From: Coenobita brevimanus
Lineage: Eukaryota; Arthropoda; Malacostraca; Decapoda; Coenobitidae
NCBI GenBank assembly: GCA_032717465.1
Contig: CM064655.1
Span: 20,363,051-20,427,050 of the forward strand
DNA length: 64,000 bases
Reading direction: 5' to 3'
The notes beneath the pieces were generated by a model that was not told the origin of the DNA, made no database searches, and saw only the letters and a list, made by a program, of their open reading frames with translations. Both the position numbers and the translations under genes were made by a program. Of this stretch, positions 21,360-32,534 are shown piece after piece; positions within the stretch are counted from its first letter, which is position 1; the number at the start of each line of letters is the position of its first letter.

Positions 21360-23683
21360 CTCACAAACGCCAACCCCGCACACCCACATCGCCACCCACA
21401 CCCACCCTCAAAACAACCGTCACACACTCTGGGCGCCTCTCCCACCCACCCGCCCGATACACCCACTCTCCCACCCCATCCGATTGCCGCAAAATCACAC
21501 CCCTACCCCTGCCCTAAATGATCTCACACTCATGATACACCAAGCACAAATCCCAGCCACCTACACTCCCCAGAGACATTACGCCGCATTACCCCGGCAT
21601 AAAACCCCAAACTCACCGGCCATCTCCAGCATTCAATACATCCCTGCACCTAGGACAACAACCGGCTCCATGAAGATTCGACGTGCTGTATGGTCACCGC
21701 CCCTTGGATGGAAGCAACGAGTCCGAGGACCTCACCACCTCCTGCTACTCCTTCACTCCTCCACCGACTCATCCATCCTCTTCCTCACCTGTGATGAGCA
21801 ACAAGACGAGAACTCTGCCACCACAGCCTGGCACACCATCCTCCAACACCTACAGCCAGTCTACACCACCTACGAAACCAAAGTTTACCACCTCCAGTCA
21901 CAGGGACGGTGGTAAAATGCAGTATAGTGCCCCCGGAAATGCCCAGACACCCCATAAGGAGACCATAGAGGAGCAACAACAGCATGCTGGGACTCGGAGC
22001 GACAACTGCATAAGTCCATCTGGGCCGCGCGCCCCTATGACCTGGAACTAGCTCGCCGCCACCATAGCAGGAATACTAGACTACCTTCCGGGCGAGCATT
22101 CCCCAAACAGCTTCGGGATGGAGCTGTTTCTCCAGCTCCTGCCAGCACCCCTGAGATGGCCTGTATCCACTCACCCCTCAATAAAGAGACAGCCTGTAGC
22201 TCCTCTGAGGGCAATAAGGAGATGGCTTGTAGCAGCTCCCGCCTTCATCAAGAGATGGCCTGTAGCCGCTCTGAGGGTGTCTTTGTCGAGACGGCCTGTA
22301 GCCTGCTCAACCCTCCTGAAGGAGATGGCCTGTAGTCACTCTGAGGGTAATAAGGAGACGGCCTGTAGCCATTTCCGCCTTCGTCAGAAGATGGCCTGCA
22401 GCTGCTTCAGTGTCTTCCTCGAGATGGCCTGTAGCCGCTCAACCCACCTGAAGGCGACTTCCTCGAGACAGCATCTAGCCGCTCAACCCTCCTGAGGGAG
22501 ACGGCTGGTAGCCGCTCTGAAGGTGCCCTTGAGTCTGCTGGTAGCTGCTCCCTCCCCCAGGCCACGGCCAGTAGCCGGACCTTGGTGATGGCCGGTAGCC
22601 ACGCCCCTAGGCTACAGCAAGTAGCTGGGCCCTACGGCAGGAGACGGCTGTAGCCACTCCTCCGTCGGAAGCTGACGCCTGTTCCCCAACCCAGGACCCA
22701 AAACCTGATGGACACTGACGCAGACCGGTGCCACAGCCCCTCCCTGATGGCGCCGCCCAGCACCAGGGATCGCAGCCCTCGGGAACCTCAGACCGTCCCC
22801 AGGACTCCCGGGTAGGAACTCCCTGCACTTCGATGCCGGAGATCTTCATCCTCCATCAGGGGCCTGAACGAAAGGTTCAGGCAGTTATCTGGCCCCAGCC
22901 CTGAGGGCCGTACTCTCGCCCCCAGCCACAAGAGCGCGGGGCCCTTCATCACCCACAGCCCTGGAAGAGAGGACACCCCCTGCCCATGATCTCGTGGCCT
23001 CTGGATATAGAGGCCCCCGGCGGAACCCAGCCCCGTCAAGAGCAGAGCTGTGACACCTGTGCCGCCCTTGTACCTGACCGCCATGATGCCCGGATCCAAA
23101 AGGAGTGGCAGTGATAGTAGTGTGTGAGACCTTGTAACATAGAGGCAAAACAGTGAACTAACCCTCTAATGGAAGTCAGTGATAATACCAAAATGGCAGA
23201 GTGAGAAACAGTGACAGCGTAACAGCAAATACGGCCACCCAGTCAGAGTCGGGTCTATCAAAGTGAATACGCTACCACCAGAAAATATCTCCTAAGACTA
23301 AGACCATATCCAGACCCCAGTGCCAGAGAAACGCTTACCAACAAGGAACAAGCCTAGCGACTCCACGAATATAGAAAACCCAGACTTCCTATAATTGATA
23401 ATACCCTGCCTCAAGGGCTGTTCACTTTGATCCAAACAATATCCTGCGTGATACTGATAACCCATATCTAGTTGTAAGAGTTATAATTGTCCAGTGTATC
23501 TGTATCAGTGACATTTACCCGTTCCCCTGTCCAACTTAGTAATACACGTGTAAGGTTGTTGCCATGAGTTTTTGTCTCCTACCTCTCTCCTATTTGGCTA
23601 AGCTCCAGTCTAGAAAATGAGCCATGCTACACACTAGGCATTTGCGGGACGGGAAGCCGGACCCTAAAACACCTAGCATTACA
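21360..23683 (+). mobile_element. Gypsy retrotransposon copy 2, 3' end plus LTR
   Basis: Sequence from 21360 matches copy 1 from about 5735, the end of integrase. It runs through the 3' untranslated part into a full LTR at 21913-23683, which starts TAAAATGCAG and ends TAGCATTACA. Everything upstream of the integrase tail is missing. The right end abuts Jockey-like LINE endonuclease sequence, so the element apparently inserted in that LINE. The left flank is not recognisable as the same LINE, which implies a deletion. Confidence 0.85.
22155..22650 (+). repeat. Minisatellite inside the LTR of gypsy copy 2
   Basis: Same core, GGCCTGTAGCCGCTC, as the other two arrays. It is shorter, which accounts for much of the difference in LTR length (1.77 kb against 2.1-2.2 kb). 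Confidence 0.83.
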
Positions 23684-23689
23684 CAATCA

Positions 23690-25560
23690 ATTAAAATACG
23701 CTCTGGAAACAACACATACATTCCCCCCCAATCGTCCCCCACAGTACCACAATTACTTTCCACAAATACTCCACACATCACTAACATACCCAACATCATC
23801 CTAGGTGGTGATTTCAACGCCAAGTCGTCGGCCTGGCATGTCAACAACCCTGACACAGACAGAGGACTAGTACTACAATCCCAAACAGATCATCTTTTCA
23901 TACTGAATAATCTCTGTCAACATACCCATATCTCACACCAAACCCTCTTCCTCCCATCATCCCCAGACATCACCTTTTGCTCCCCAACCCTTGCCCTCAC
24001 AACATCCTGGAGAGTGGTCAAAACCCTTGGATCTGATCACTTCCCAGTCATCATCACTACTAAAACCAGAATTACCCCAACTGGGCACAGACACACATAC
24101 ACTAACCTTCACAAGAGAAAGAGCACAAAACTTTAAAGCATTAAACAGTACATCCATCACACACATCAAAACAGCTGTGCACACTTTTAATACAATTATA
24201 CAAAATGGAAATGCAGACAAAAGACACATCCCTAGAGGCAACAGAAAGAGACACAACCCCAACTCCACACCAGAAATTCAAGGCCTCATTAGTCAACGGG
24301 ACACACTACGACACTCCCCAACATCCCATACACAAGAAATCATACAGCAAGTACAAGAACTCAACACTCAAATAAACAATAAAATATCAGAACTGCAAAC
24401 ACTAAACTACAATAATTATCTCCAAACACTTGACCACAAAACAAACACCAGCAAACTCTACAAAACACTAAACAGCATCACACTCTTCAACAGCAACACT
24501 ACACAAACACACACTGCCATCACAACAGACACCATACCTTCAAACAAACAACATGCAAACACTCTCATCAAACAAACAACATGCAAACACTCTCATCAAT
24601 CACTATTCACATGTCAGCCATCTAAACCCCCATCGCGACAACTGACATATCATTCGATGTAAATGACAGTTCCCCACAGACCCAGACTTCGCAACTTTCA
24701 CTTACAATCAGATGAAGCACATCATCAGCAACCTTAAGCACTCATCTGCCTGTGAACCAGACAACATAAGCAACATACACCTTGAACACCTTGGACCACA
24801 ATGCATACAAGCACTCACCAACATTATCAAACTACAGCTACTCACACAACATAATACCCTACATCTGGAAGCGTGGCATTATCATCACTGTTCCCAAACC
24901 CAACAAAGACCCCATGGTAACTTCCTCACACCGCCCCATCACACTCCCCTGCACCCCCTCCAAAGTCACTGAACGACTGGTACAACAACTACTTACACCT
25001 CACACCCCCCTAGTTCCATCACAACATGGTTTTATGCCACTACACTCCACAAACACTCTTCTTACAGATCTTACACAGAGTTTTTGATGGCATGAATTCA
25101 GCTAGGCCACCACACAGAACACTCCTAATCACACTAGACATTAGTAAAGCTTTTGATGCCATTCCCCGCCACAACCTCACAAACAAAATATTCAACACAA
25201 ACATGCACAATAATACAAAAAGATGGCTGACAAATTACTTAGCAGGCAGATGTGCCCAGGTAACATTTGCTGGTCAGTCTTCAAACATCAGAAACTTCAC
25301 AGATGGCGTTCCCCAAAGGATCTGTTTTGTACCCTACACTCTTTAACCTATACATGCACGACACACCCACATCCCACACACCACAGATACACATAACTTC
25401 CTATGCAGACAACATAACACATGTACACACCAAAACACAAACACAGCAGCACACATCCTCCAACCTTACCTCAACACACTACACGAATGCTTCACCACAA
25501 TCAGGCTCAAAATAGCTCTAGCTAAATCTGCAGTGACCCCTCTCACAAACTGGACAGCAG
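23690..25560 (+). pseudogene. Endonuclease-reverse transcriptase of Jockey-like LINE copy 1
   Basis: Endonuclease residues are ILGGDFNAKSSAWH (near 23800) and the terminal LGSDHFPVIITT. RT motifs are IISNLKHSSACEPDNISN, IITVPKPNKDP, SQHGFMPLHSTNTLLTDL, LLITLDISKAFDAIP and the catalytic box, read here as SYADNITHV near 25400. The usual YADD has become YADN, so one catalytic aspartate is lost. The frame shifts several times, with stops near 24659 and 25344. The copy is inactive. Confidence 0.85.
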
Positions 25561-26190
25561 AACACAACCACATTCCACACCTCACTACAGTATAAACAAC
25601 ACTTCCCTACCACATCATCAAAGAAACCAAAATCCTCAAAGTCAAGGATCATCTAGACATGAGAGGCACCCAAATTTTCACTGCAACCTCCACAAACCCA
25701 CAACATCCACTACACTACATGACAGCACATCCACATACACCAAGGAGCATCAAAACAACACCCAGTACACGATATCATACACAAATACTGTCATCTCTCC
25801 CCCCTCAGACCAGCTTCCAGAAGCATATCCATACTCAAATTACTCGCCGCTCCATTCAGTTACTGAAAGACAACACACAGGTGCATGCACTGCCTCCTCC
25901 TTTCTCAGTCCTATCTCCCCCTTGGGGACAGGGTCCACCTGGCCAGGGTGAGATACGGGCATCAACCAGCCCTCTTCCGCTATCAGAAGAGGCTGGATGA
26001 CTCCCTTGCTGATGCCAGTCCAGGATGTAACACAGCACCACATACCAATAAGCACATTATGGAAGACTGCATTGCACACAATCACCTACGCCAACAACAG
26101 AGCATACATTCCTTGAGAGCTCTGTGGGAAAGCCTGGTCTCGGCCGTGGCCTTCCTTAGGAACTCGGGGCTGTTCAGCCAGATTGCCTAG
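25560..26190 (+). pseudogene. C-terminal region of Jockey-like LINE copy 1
   Basis: After the RT, the frame at 25885-26190 gives a cysteine/histidine motif, CNTAPHTNKHIMEDCIAHNH, followed by HSLRALWESLVSAVAFLR. The same segment is at 45769-46257 on the minus strand. This C-X-C-X-H-C pattern occurs at the end of several non-LTR RT proteins and may bind nucleic acid. Confidence 0.7.
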
Positions 26191-26213
26191 GGAACTACTA
26201 CTACTACTACTAC

Positions 26214-26425
26214 AAATTAATCAAAATAAATTATTTTAACCCTCTCGCGCAGAATAAGTTTCAGTAAGTTTTCCGGCACACGATTTTTTCTGCGAGGCCG
26301 CCCATCCTGGCTGCCCGCGTGCGGCAAATAACACGTATTCTCTCCTTATTTTTGCCACCCAAACATCAATATACTGCCATGAAACCTATCTCATCTTATT
26401 CATCAATGTTTGTTCTAGCTGATAA
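26214..26425. other. Spacer between two LINEs
   Basis: No gene is visible. Positions 26417-26425 are the left half of a target duplication, AGCTGATAA, for the next element. Confidence 0.5.
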
Positions 26426-27502
26426 TCTATCTATCTATCTATCTATCTATCTATAGCCCGACGCCCTAATCCCGCAAAGGGTGGCCACAGACAAAACGCC
26501 TCCAAGTCACTCTGTCACCCACCATTTGACTCCCCTCCCCCCAACTCACCCCCCCCTCCCTCATATACCTCTCAACTCCATCCCTCCACCTCATCCTCGG
26601 TCTACCCCTCCCTCTCCCTCCCTCCACCTCACCTACATACACCCTCTTAGTCAGTCTTTCATCCTCCATTCTCTCCACATGTCCAAACCACCTCAGTGTA
26701 TTTCTCCTAATCTTTTCAACCACATCCACATCTACCCCACAACGTTCCTTCACTTCTTCATTCGTCAATCTGTCCCTCCACGTCACTCCACATGCTCCTC
26801 TCAAGTAACTCATTTCCACTGCTCTCACTCTTGACTTGTTCCCCTCTTGCAAGGTCCACGCCTCGCTTCCATACGTCAGGGTAGGGATCACAATACCATC
26901 ATGCAGTGACTTCTTAACTTCCATACTCACCTCCCTATTTCTCATCACTGCTTTCAGTGTACCAACAACCTTTCTTCCCTGCTGTACCCTTTCACGTACT
27001 TCATCCCCCAAAGTTCCATCCTTACTCATCACACTACCCAAGTACTTGAATGCACTCACATTCTCCATATCCTCACCATCCAACCTCACTGCACACTCTG
27101 TGACTTCATTCCTCTCAAACACCACAACTTTACTTTTGTTTACATTAACTTTCAGCTTCCTCCTCCTACACACTGTCCCAAATTCATTCACCAAACCTTG
27201 CAACTCCCATTCATCTTCACTCAACAATACTGTATCATCAGCAAACAGCAACACCGGAAGCTTCCAAATCTCACCCTCATTCATTAGGGCCACCCCCACA
27301 TCCACTGCCCTACCTTGTACCTCCTTTACAACCCCATCCATATATATATTAAACAGCCATGGAGACATCACACACCCCTGTTTCAGTTCCACATTGAGAT
27401 CAAAGAACTCACTCAGCTCACCATCCACTCGCACCGTAGCCCTAGCTCCCTCGTACATACTCTTCACAGCACTCAACAATTTCCCCTCCACTCCATATAT
27501 AT
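26426..27502 (-). mobile_element. RTE-type LINE, copy B, 5'-truncated
   Basis: Minus-strand LINE with a (TCTA)n tail at 26426-26454 and truncation inside the RT at 27502. The 9-bp duplication AGCTGATAA flanks it exactly (26417-26425, 27503-27511). This is the outcome of target-primed reverse transcription that stopped early. It is the best-preserved of the three RTE copies in this window. Confidence 0.92.
26466..27502 (-). CDS. RTE reverse transcriptase C-terminal part, open frame
   Basis: The frame is open for about 345 codons. It starts inside the RT palm with YGVEGKLLSAVKSMYEGAR, then ELKQGCVMSPWLFNIYMDG. The catalytic box is intact in LLFADDTVLLSEDEWELQ. Next come NVSAFKYLGSVMSKDG, the thumb region VVGTLKAVMRNREVS, IVIPTLTYGSEAW and the basic end EGGRGRGRPRMRWRDGVERY. 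The endonuclease and RT fingers are missing through truncation, so no active protein is expected. The methionine at 27518 lies in flanking DNA and is not the native start. Confidence 0.85.
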
Positions 27503-28859
27503 AGCTGATAAGCACCACAAAAAAACAGGAAAACAGGAACCGAACAACATTAGGCGGCCGTGAATAAACATTTCACTACGTCATGTTCACTTCCCAACAT
27601 CACCATTTCACTACGTCATGTTCACTTCCCAACATCACCATTCGAATGTTTTCCATCATACAGGAAAATGTTATTAGAAGTTTTGATAATTTCTGGGCGA
27701 TTTGCGTCAAATTTTGATGCGTTCTGGCGAGTGCCACGCTTTCCCATGGTAAGGCATTGGCAACAATGTGACTGCTCTGATGAGACACTGCATAGGCATA
27801 GCAGAAAAACCTCAGTATCTCACGAGCAGCCAGGCTGGAGGGTTGCGCGGCTGTCAGTTGTCCCTTTAAACCCGCCATTTTCCCCCTCCCACCCGAGGCA
27901 GAAGCCATTATTGAATTACTGTGATTGTACAGTGTTTTTTATTATAAAGTGAAGTGATTGTGTCTATGGAACATAGATATATTGTTTGTAAAGCATTGGG
28001 GTCCGTTATGAGCCGTTAGGCGTACAGGCAGGAGTCTGGTTTGTTATACCGGGGTTTCCACTCTCCTTCACCCTGCCCGTAAATGGTGAGTAGCTTACCT
28101 TTTTACAGGAAAGCCAATACTTATATTTGTGAAACATTTAGTGCCTGGATTGGTGAAACAACTGACCTACCATAGCAGGCATTATGTAAGCCATAGAGAT
28201 ATGCAACAGTCGCTAAGGAAACAGGCGGTCACGTACGCCATACAGTCGGGAAGGGAATAAGAGAGGAGGTTGGGATGGAATCATGTGATAGTGTTTTATA
28301 TTGCATATGGTTTAGTGTGGAACATACGTATAAAATAGTGCAGCGAGTGTTCACCAAGAAATATTGCATTCATTGACTGACTTAGCTAAAACAAAGTGCA
28401 AGTCTTAGAGACAAGATATATGCCACAGCCACATATACATACGTATGTCGTGCAGTGAACGTTAGTGGAGAAATCTACTGTGTGCATCGCATGTGTTTTA
28501 GGCAAATGTATCGCATGGAGAGGAGAAAATATGCCACAGACACACACACACACACAACTCCATCTTTCAGCAACTCGTTCAGTCTCCTGCCAGTATCTCA
28601 ACATCTCTGGAGGAAGTGAGTTATCTGTATTTTGTTGATTTGTATATTGACTTATTTCTATAGTTCAATATTTTTTACACAAATAATGTTTTTTACATAC
28701 ACACGAGATGGAAGAAAGTTCAGCTTCAGTATCAGTACCTAACAAAAAGACTATTGGTCATGTCGAGCTTCTGAGAGCACTATCAAAAACCTTATGATAT
28801 TTTACGTGTATACTTAGAGTAACAAAAGAAAATAATAAAACGTAACGAGCGAAAATATG
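27503..28859. other. Low-repeat spacer with a possible gene start
   Basis: A 35-bp unit is duplicated at 27571-27605 and 27606-27640. The following 450 bases are less A/T-rich than their surroundings and contain a splice-donor-like ATG/GTGAGT at 28085. From 28100 to 28860 I see only A/T-rich sequence with a short (CA)n near 28540. Confidence 0.4.
27640..28087 (+). promoter_or_regulatory. Candidate first exon or promoter region (speculative)
   Basis: Relatively G/C-rich sequence without recognisable repeats ends in CCCGTAAATG/GTGAGTAG, which fits a 5' exon closing on its ATG at a splice donor. No partner exon was found on the plus strand. Short coding exons cannot be excluded, but nothing else supports it. 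Confidence 0.2.
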
Positions 28860-29420
28860 TACGCATGGGTGAGGCAGGGAAAGAATGTTTTTTTTTTTAT
28901 CTCGCATGCAGATGAGGAGGAGTATTCTACATTTGTCATCCAATTACTCCAAAACTATTGGATGTAACGATTTCCCGTAAGAACCATGATAAAGAGCAGT
29001 AAATTCTACGTATGTTCAGTATCAGAATATAAGTCTTTGGAAGCATTTTTTTGTAGGAAAAGGCAAGGGAACAGACTATGTTTTTTTCCTCCTTTGAGGT
29101 AAAAGTCGAAAGCACTCCAAGGAATAATCTCACTTGGTCGGCTAATTACTCGAAAACTATTGGACTTATCGATTTCCTGTAAGAACCATGATAAAGAGCA
29201 GTAAATTCTAGGTATGTGCATTACCAGAATATATGCCTTTGGGAGCATTTTTTTGTAGGAAAAGGTGGGGAAACAGACTATGTTTTTTTATCTCCCTTGA
29301 GGTAAAAGTCAAAAGCGCTCCGAGGGATAATCTCACTTGGCCGGCCAATTACCCAAAAACTATTAGATATATCGATTTCCTGTAAGAACCATGATAAAGA
29401 GCAGTAAATTCTACGTATGT
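28860..29420 (+). repeat. Tandem repeat of about 203 bp, nearly three units
   Basis: AAGAACCATGATAAAGAGCA occurs at 28979, 29181 and 29384, giving periods of 202 and 203 bp. Each unit includes a GTAGGAAAAGG stretch and a T-run. Units differ by scattered substitutions. It resembles a short satellite array. Confidence 0.85.
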
Positions 29421-30297
29421 ACAAGACATAACAATGTAATATTTATGATAAGAATTCGTTGTTACGTAGGCAAGAATATTGCGTATGCTATGTGCACATC
29501 ACGAAGTGACCGAAAGTGACGTACGGATGCGAGTTTGCAGTCGTTTTTGGCAATTTACTCGAAACTATGAGGCGTATCAAAACCATTTTTAGGTCATTAG
29601 AAAACTGGTGAAATTTTGCATATTATTATGCAATAAAAACATAATGTGTGAGAAAAGTTCAGAATTAGACCTCCTTGAATTTTTTTCAAAAATGGCTTTC
29701 GTTTTTGGAATGAGTATTGTATACAGTACTTTCTCCAAACACAACATACAATAGTCAGAAAAATATATAAAATAAACTGGAGGATCATGAATTGCCAAGG
29801 TCTTTTGGATGAAAGTTAAACATACATTTAGCAATCATTCTTTTGTTCATTTTTGCGTTTATATGTGAAAGGGAGAGAATGGAAACAATAATGTACTCCA
29901 TTAACCCTTTAATAACCCCCGACATTGAACAACCCTTTACAATACTGGTGTCAATGATGTCGTGTTAGTGAGAGCTATAAAACACCGTGAACAATTACGG
30001 GAAGGGAACAAAGGTCACTGATATGTTTACACGACTCTACATTACGATTCCAAGCAGTCAGATAGTCGCTTAATCTCAGATGTTTTCGTCCATTTGGTAA
30101 ATACATGGTAACTTTATCAATTCTTTCGTGAATCATAGCAAATCGTAGCATGGGTTTAGGAAGCTAAAAAACACATTGCCAGGAGTGCCAGATGATTCTC
30201 TTCACATCTTTAAGGTAATTAAATGGAAGAAATTTAATCCATCTTTGGGTACGGACAGTAGGTTTCTACCATTATTCTGAAATCAATTTTTTTTTTC

Positions 30298-30983
30298 TTA
30301 ACCCGCGCCGTCCCGGCGACGTGAATTAACACGGCAACATTGCAAGGTCCCTAATTTGCACAATTTTCAATTTTCGCGAGTGATTTTTGGTATGTATACA
30401 CGGGACACCTTCCTCTATTCCTCTACAAGATGCCAAACAGGAACAATGCCTTACACCACATAATCTCCCCCCCCCCTCTCCATGCCATTGTCTCGGCAAT
30501 TCACCTGTTACCAGTGACCTGGCCGATAAAGACATTCAGGGCCAGAGTGATTCCCCAATCGATGACAATGTGGAGGACAATTGTTACATAGCATTACAGG
30601 AAGAAACAGTCAACAATGATGATCAGGTAATGTGAGAAAAAAAAAGGTCATGAATGGTGATGAGTTAGTGAGTGAAACAATGCTTATAATGCCTATATTA
30701 CTGTTTGAAAACCAATACACTCTTGTACTACATATAAATTCATACCAAGTAAATAAATACTGTTTATGAGTGGACAAAATAGTTACCCTCCCATAGAACT
30801 AGTTTTCTTTGGTGCCAGCCTGTTAGAAAACCCAGTCCGGTAAGGAAGTACTTGTACCTAAGTCGCATATTTTAAACCTCAGGTGAGCAATTTATCTATG
30901 AATTTTCGATGTTTCTCACCAAAAGAGGATGTTTGGGCCAAAAAAAAAAAAAGGTCCAAAAACGTCGGGATGGGGTGGGTTAA
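30298..30983 (+). mobile_element. piggyBac-derived non-autonomous element, copy 2
   Basis: TTAA bounds both ends (30298-30301, 30980-30983). Ends read TTAACCCGCGCCGTCCCG and, in reverse complement, TTAACCCACCCCATCCCG. It is homologous to 13590-14352 in the opposite orientation. Confidence 0.78.
30387..30770 (+). pseudogene. Acidic N-terminal piggyBac-like peptide, copy 2
   Basis: The peptide matches the one at 13851-14230: SPVTSDLADKDIQGQSDSP, NVEDNCYIALQEETV, then a stop after DQVM, then NGDELVSETMLIM. The stop is specific to this copy. It is interpreted as the remaining N-terminus of a piggyBac transposase. Confidence 0.45.
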
Positions 30984-31429
30984 AGATGTGAAGATAATCA
31001 TCTGGAGCACCTAGCAATGTGTTATTTAGCTTCCTAAACCCATGCTATGCTTTGCTATGGTTCATGGGAGAACTGATAATGTTATGATGCATTTACTAAA
31101 TGGGCGAAAACATCTGAGATTAAGCAACCGCCCGACTGCTAGGAATCGTATCGTAGAGTCATGTAAACATACCAGTGACCTTCGTTCCCTTCCCATAATT
31201 GTTCACAGTATTTTTTATAGCCCTCACTGACACCGGTACTGTAAAGGGTTGTTCAATGCCGAGGGTTATTAAGGGGTTAATGGAATACAGTATTGTTTGC
31301 ATCAATGCTCTCTCTTTCAAATATAAACACAAAAATGAACAAAAGAATGAGCGCTAAATGTATGTTTAACTTTCATTCGAAAGACCATACCAATTCATAT
31401 TCCTCCAGTTTATTTTATGTATTTTTCCG

Positions 31430-31500
31430 ACTTTAGGTTAGGTTAGGTTTGGTTAAATTATCAGGTACAATTAAATTCAGTTAGGTTAGGTTTAGTTAAA
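31430..31500 (+). repeat. Short degenerate TTAGG-like repeat
   Basis: TTAGGTTAGGTTAGG at about 31434 and another TTAGGTTAGG further on. TTAGG is the usual arthropod telomere unit. The stretch is too short and imperfect to be a telomere. Confidence 0.5.
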
Positions 31501-32157
31501 CACTTAGGACAGTCCCTTCCACCATTATGCTGAGGAATCAAAGTACAAGAATTGTCACAGCCATACAGCTAAAAACAACAGGGAAACAGATTTAACAAGC
31601 AACCTTTATTTATGGGTAATGCATTACTGTATTGGTGGTTCATGGGCAACGCAATTACAGGTAAATGTCATTTTCAGGAAGGCATCAAGAAATAGTGAAT
31701 TTCAAGAATTTGCAAGGGGGCTTGAAATGTAACCCTCGCTAACTGGGGGGGGGGGGGATGTTTACTGTATTGTATGATACTGTGCAATATTGTAATCAAT
31801 ACAGTACTATACCTGAATCTAAAATATATAGAAACTAGTGAACATATACAGGTGTAATGAAACAGTAGGCCTACAAGTCACAGATAACACTCCCTGGACT
31901 GCCGAGATGATTCTGGACATCTGCCAAACAATGAAAGACTTTCATAAATGGGACTATTTCTCAAAACTGCCGAAATATCGGATCCACCAAATAATCAGCT
32001 GCCGAATAATAGGCCTTTTACTGTACAACACTGCTATATACAAACCCCCAAAACATTTACAGTATTGCTATACAGTATATACAATCCTCAAAAGTTCAAC
32101 TTACATACAATAGGGTAATATAATAAATAAAAGCATTTTTTTCTTTTCAGTACTGTA
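31501..32157. other. A/T-rich spacer
   Basis: No gene is visible. It holds a poly(G) run at about 31746-31757. The 3' end of the cyclophilin transcript lies at its right edge. Confidence 0.5.
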
Positions 32158-32163
32158 TTTATT
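32158..32163 (-). terminator. Polyadenylation signal of the cyclophilin gene
   Basis: AATAAA on the minus strand, about 120 bases after the stop codon at 32285. It is the first canonical signal downstream. Confidence 0.55.
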
Positions 32164-32284
32164 TAGTACATCAGTACTTCTATACAATATAAAACTGTTC
32201 AACACATGTCAGTACTTTCTCTAGCTTTAATATTATATTTTAAAAATCATGGTTCTTAGATAAGAACAATAATTTAGTCTCCTA

Positions 32285-32534
32285 TCACTCTTTTACCTCA
32301 TCACAATCTGAAATAACCACCATTTTAGAAGGCCGTCCAGAGCGTGAGCCATACCCTTCTATGGTTTTAATTACATCCATTCCTTCAACTACCTTTCCAA
32401 ACACCACATGTTTTCCATCTAACCATGGGCAGGGAACTGTGGTCAAGAAGAACTGAGACCCATTAGTATTAGGTCCAGCATTTGCCATAGACAGGACACC
32501 AGGGCCTTCATGGTGAAGTCGGAAGTTTTCATCT
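32285..32534 (-). CDS. Cyclophilin-type peptidyl-prolyl isomerase, terminal exon
   Basis: Cyclophilins catalyse cis-trans isomerisation of proline peptide bonds and help proteins fold. This exon encodes [20 protein letters not shown], then [32 protein letters not shown] and [11 protein letters not shown] before TGA. Residues matching the active site of cyclophilin A are present: Q and F of SQFF, and W, L and H of WLDGKH. The catalytic FHR arginine belongs to an upstream exon. The sequence TTGTTTCAG before the exon, with a pyrimidine-rich tract, is a good acceptor, so this is a spliced gene and not a processed copy. Upstream exons should lie at higher coordinates; I did not find them. The frame is unbroken. 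Cellular location cannot be told from this exon. Confidence 0.93.

Larger units (their letters stand above)
23684..26213 (+). mobile_element. Jockey-like non-LTR retrotransposon, copy 1, 5'-truncated
   Basis: The order is endonuclease then RT, with a C-terminal cysteine/histidine region and a (CTA)n tail at about 26195-26211. The antisense copy at 45748-50540 has the same structure and tail. Its 5' end is cut by gypsy copy 2. The element is of the apurinic-endonuclease type; I place it near the Jockey/I group from its RT and could not settle the clade. No RNase H domain was recognised. Confidence 0.85.
29753..31432. repeat. Large inverted repeat around a piggyBac derivative
   Basis: The left arm 29753-30213 is the reverse complement of 30980-31432, about 455 bp per arm, with many small differences. 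Each arm contains a TTAACCC motif (29901 and, reversed, about 31282). The inner arm ends would join as CACATCTTTAAAGATGTG, a perfect palindrome centred on TTAA. Between the arms lie an 80-bp spacer and the element at 30298-30983. Confidence 0.8.

Noticed and set aside
26232..26250. piggyBac-like end TTAACCCTCTCGCG
   Set aside because: No partner end in inverted orientation within a few kb.
31430..31500. Telomere
   Set aside because: Only a few TTAGG-like units, imperfect and internal; common in arthropod euchromatin.
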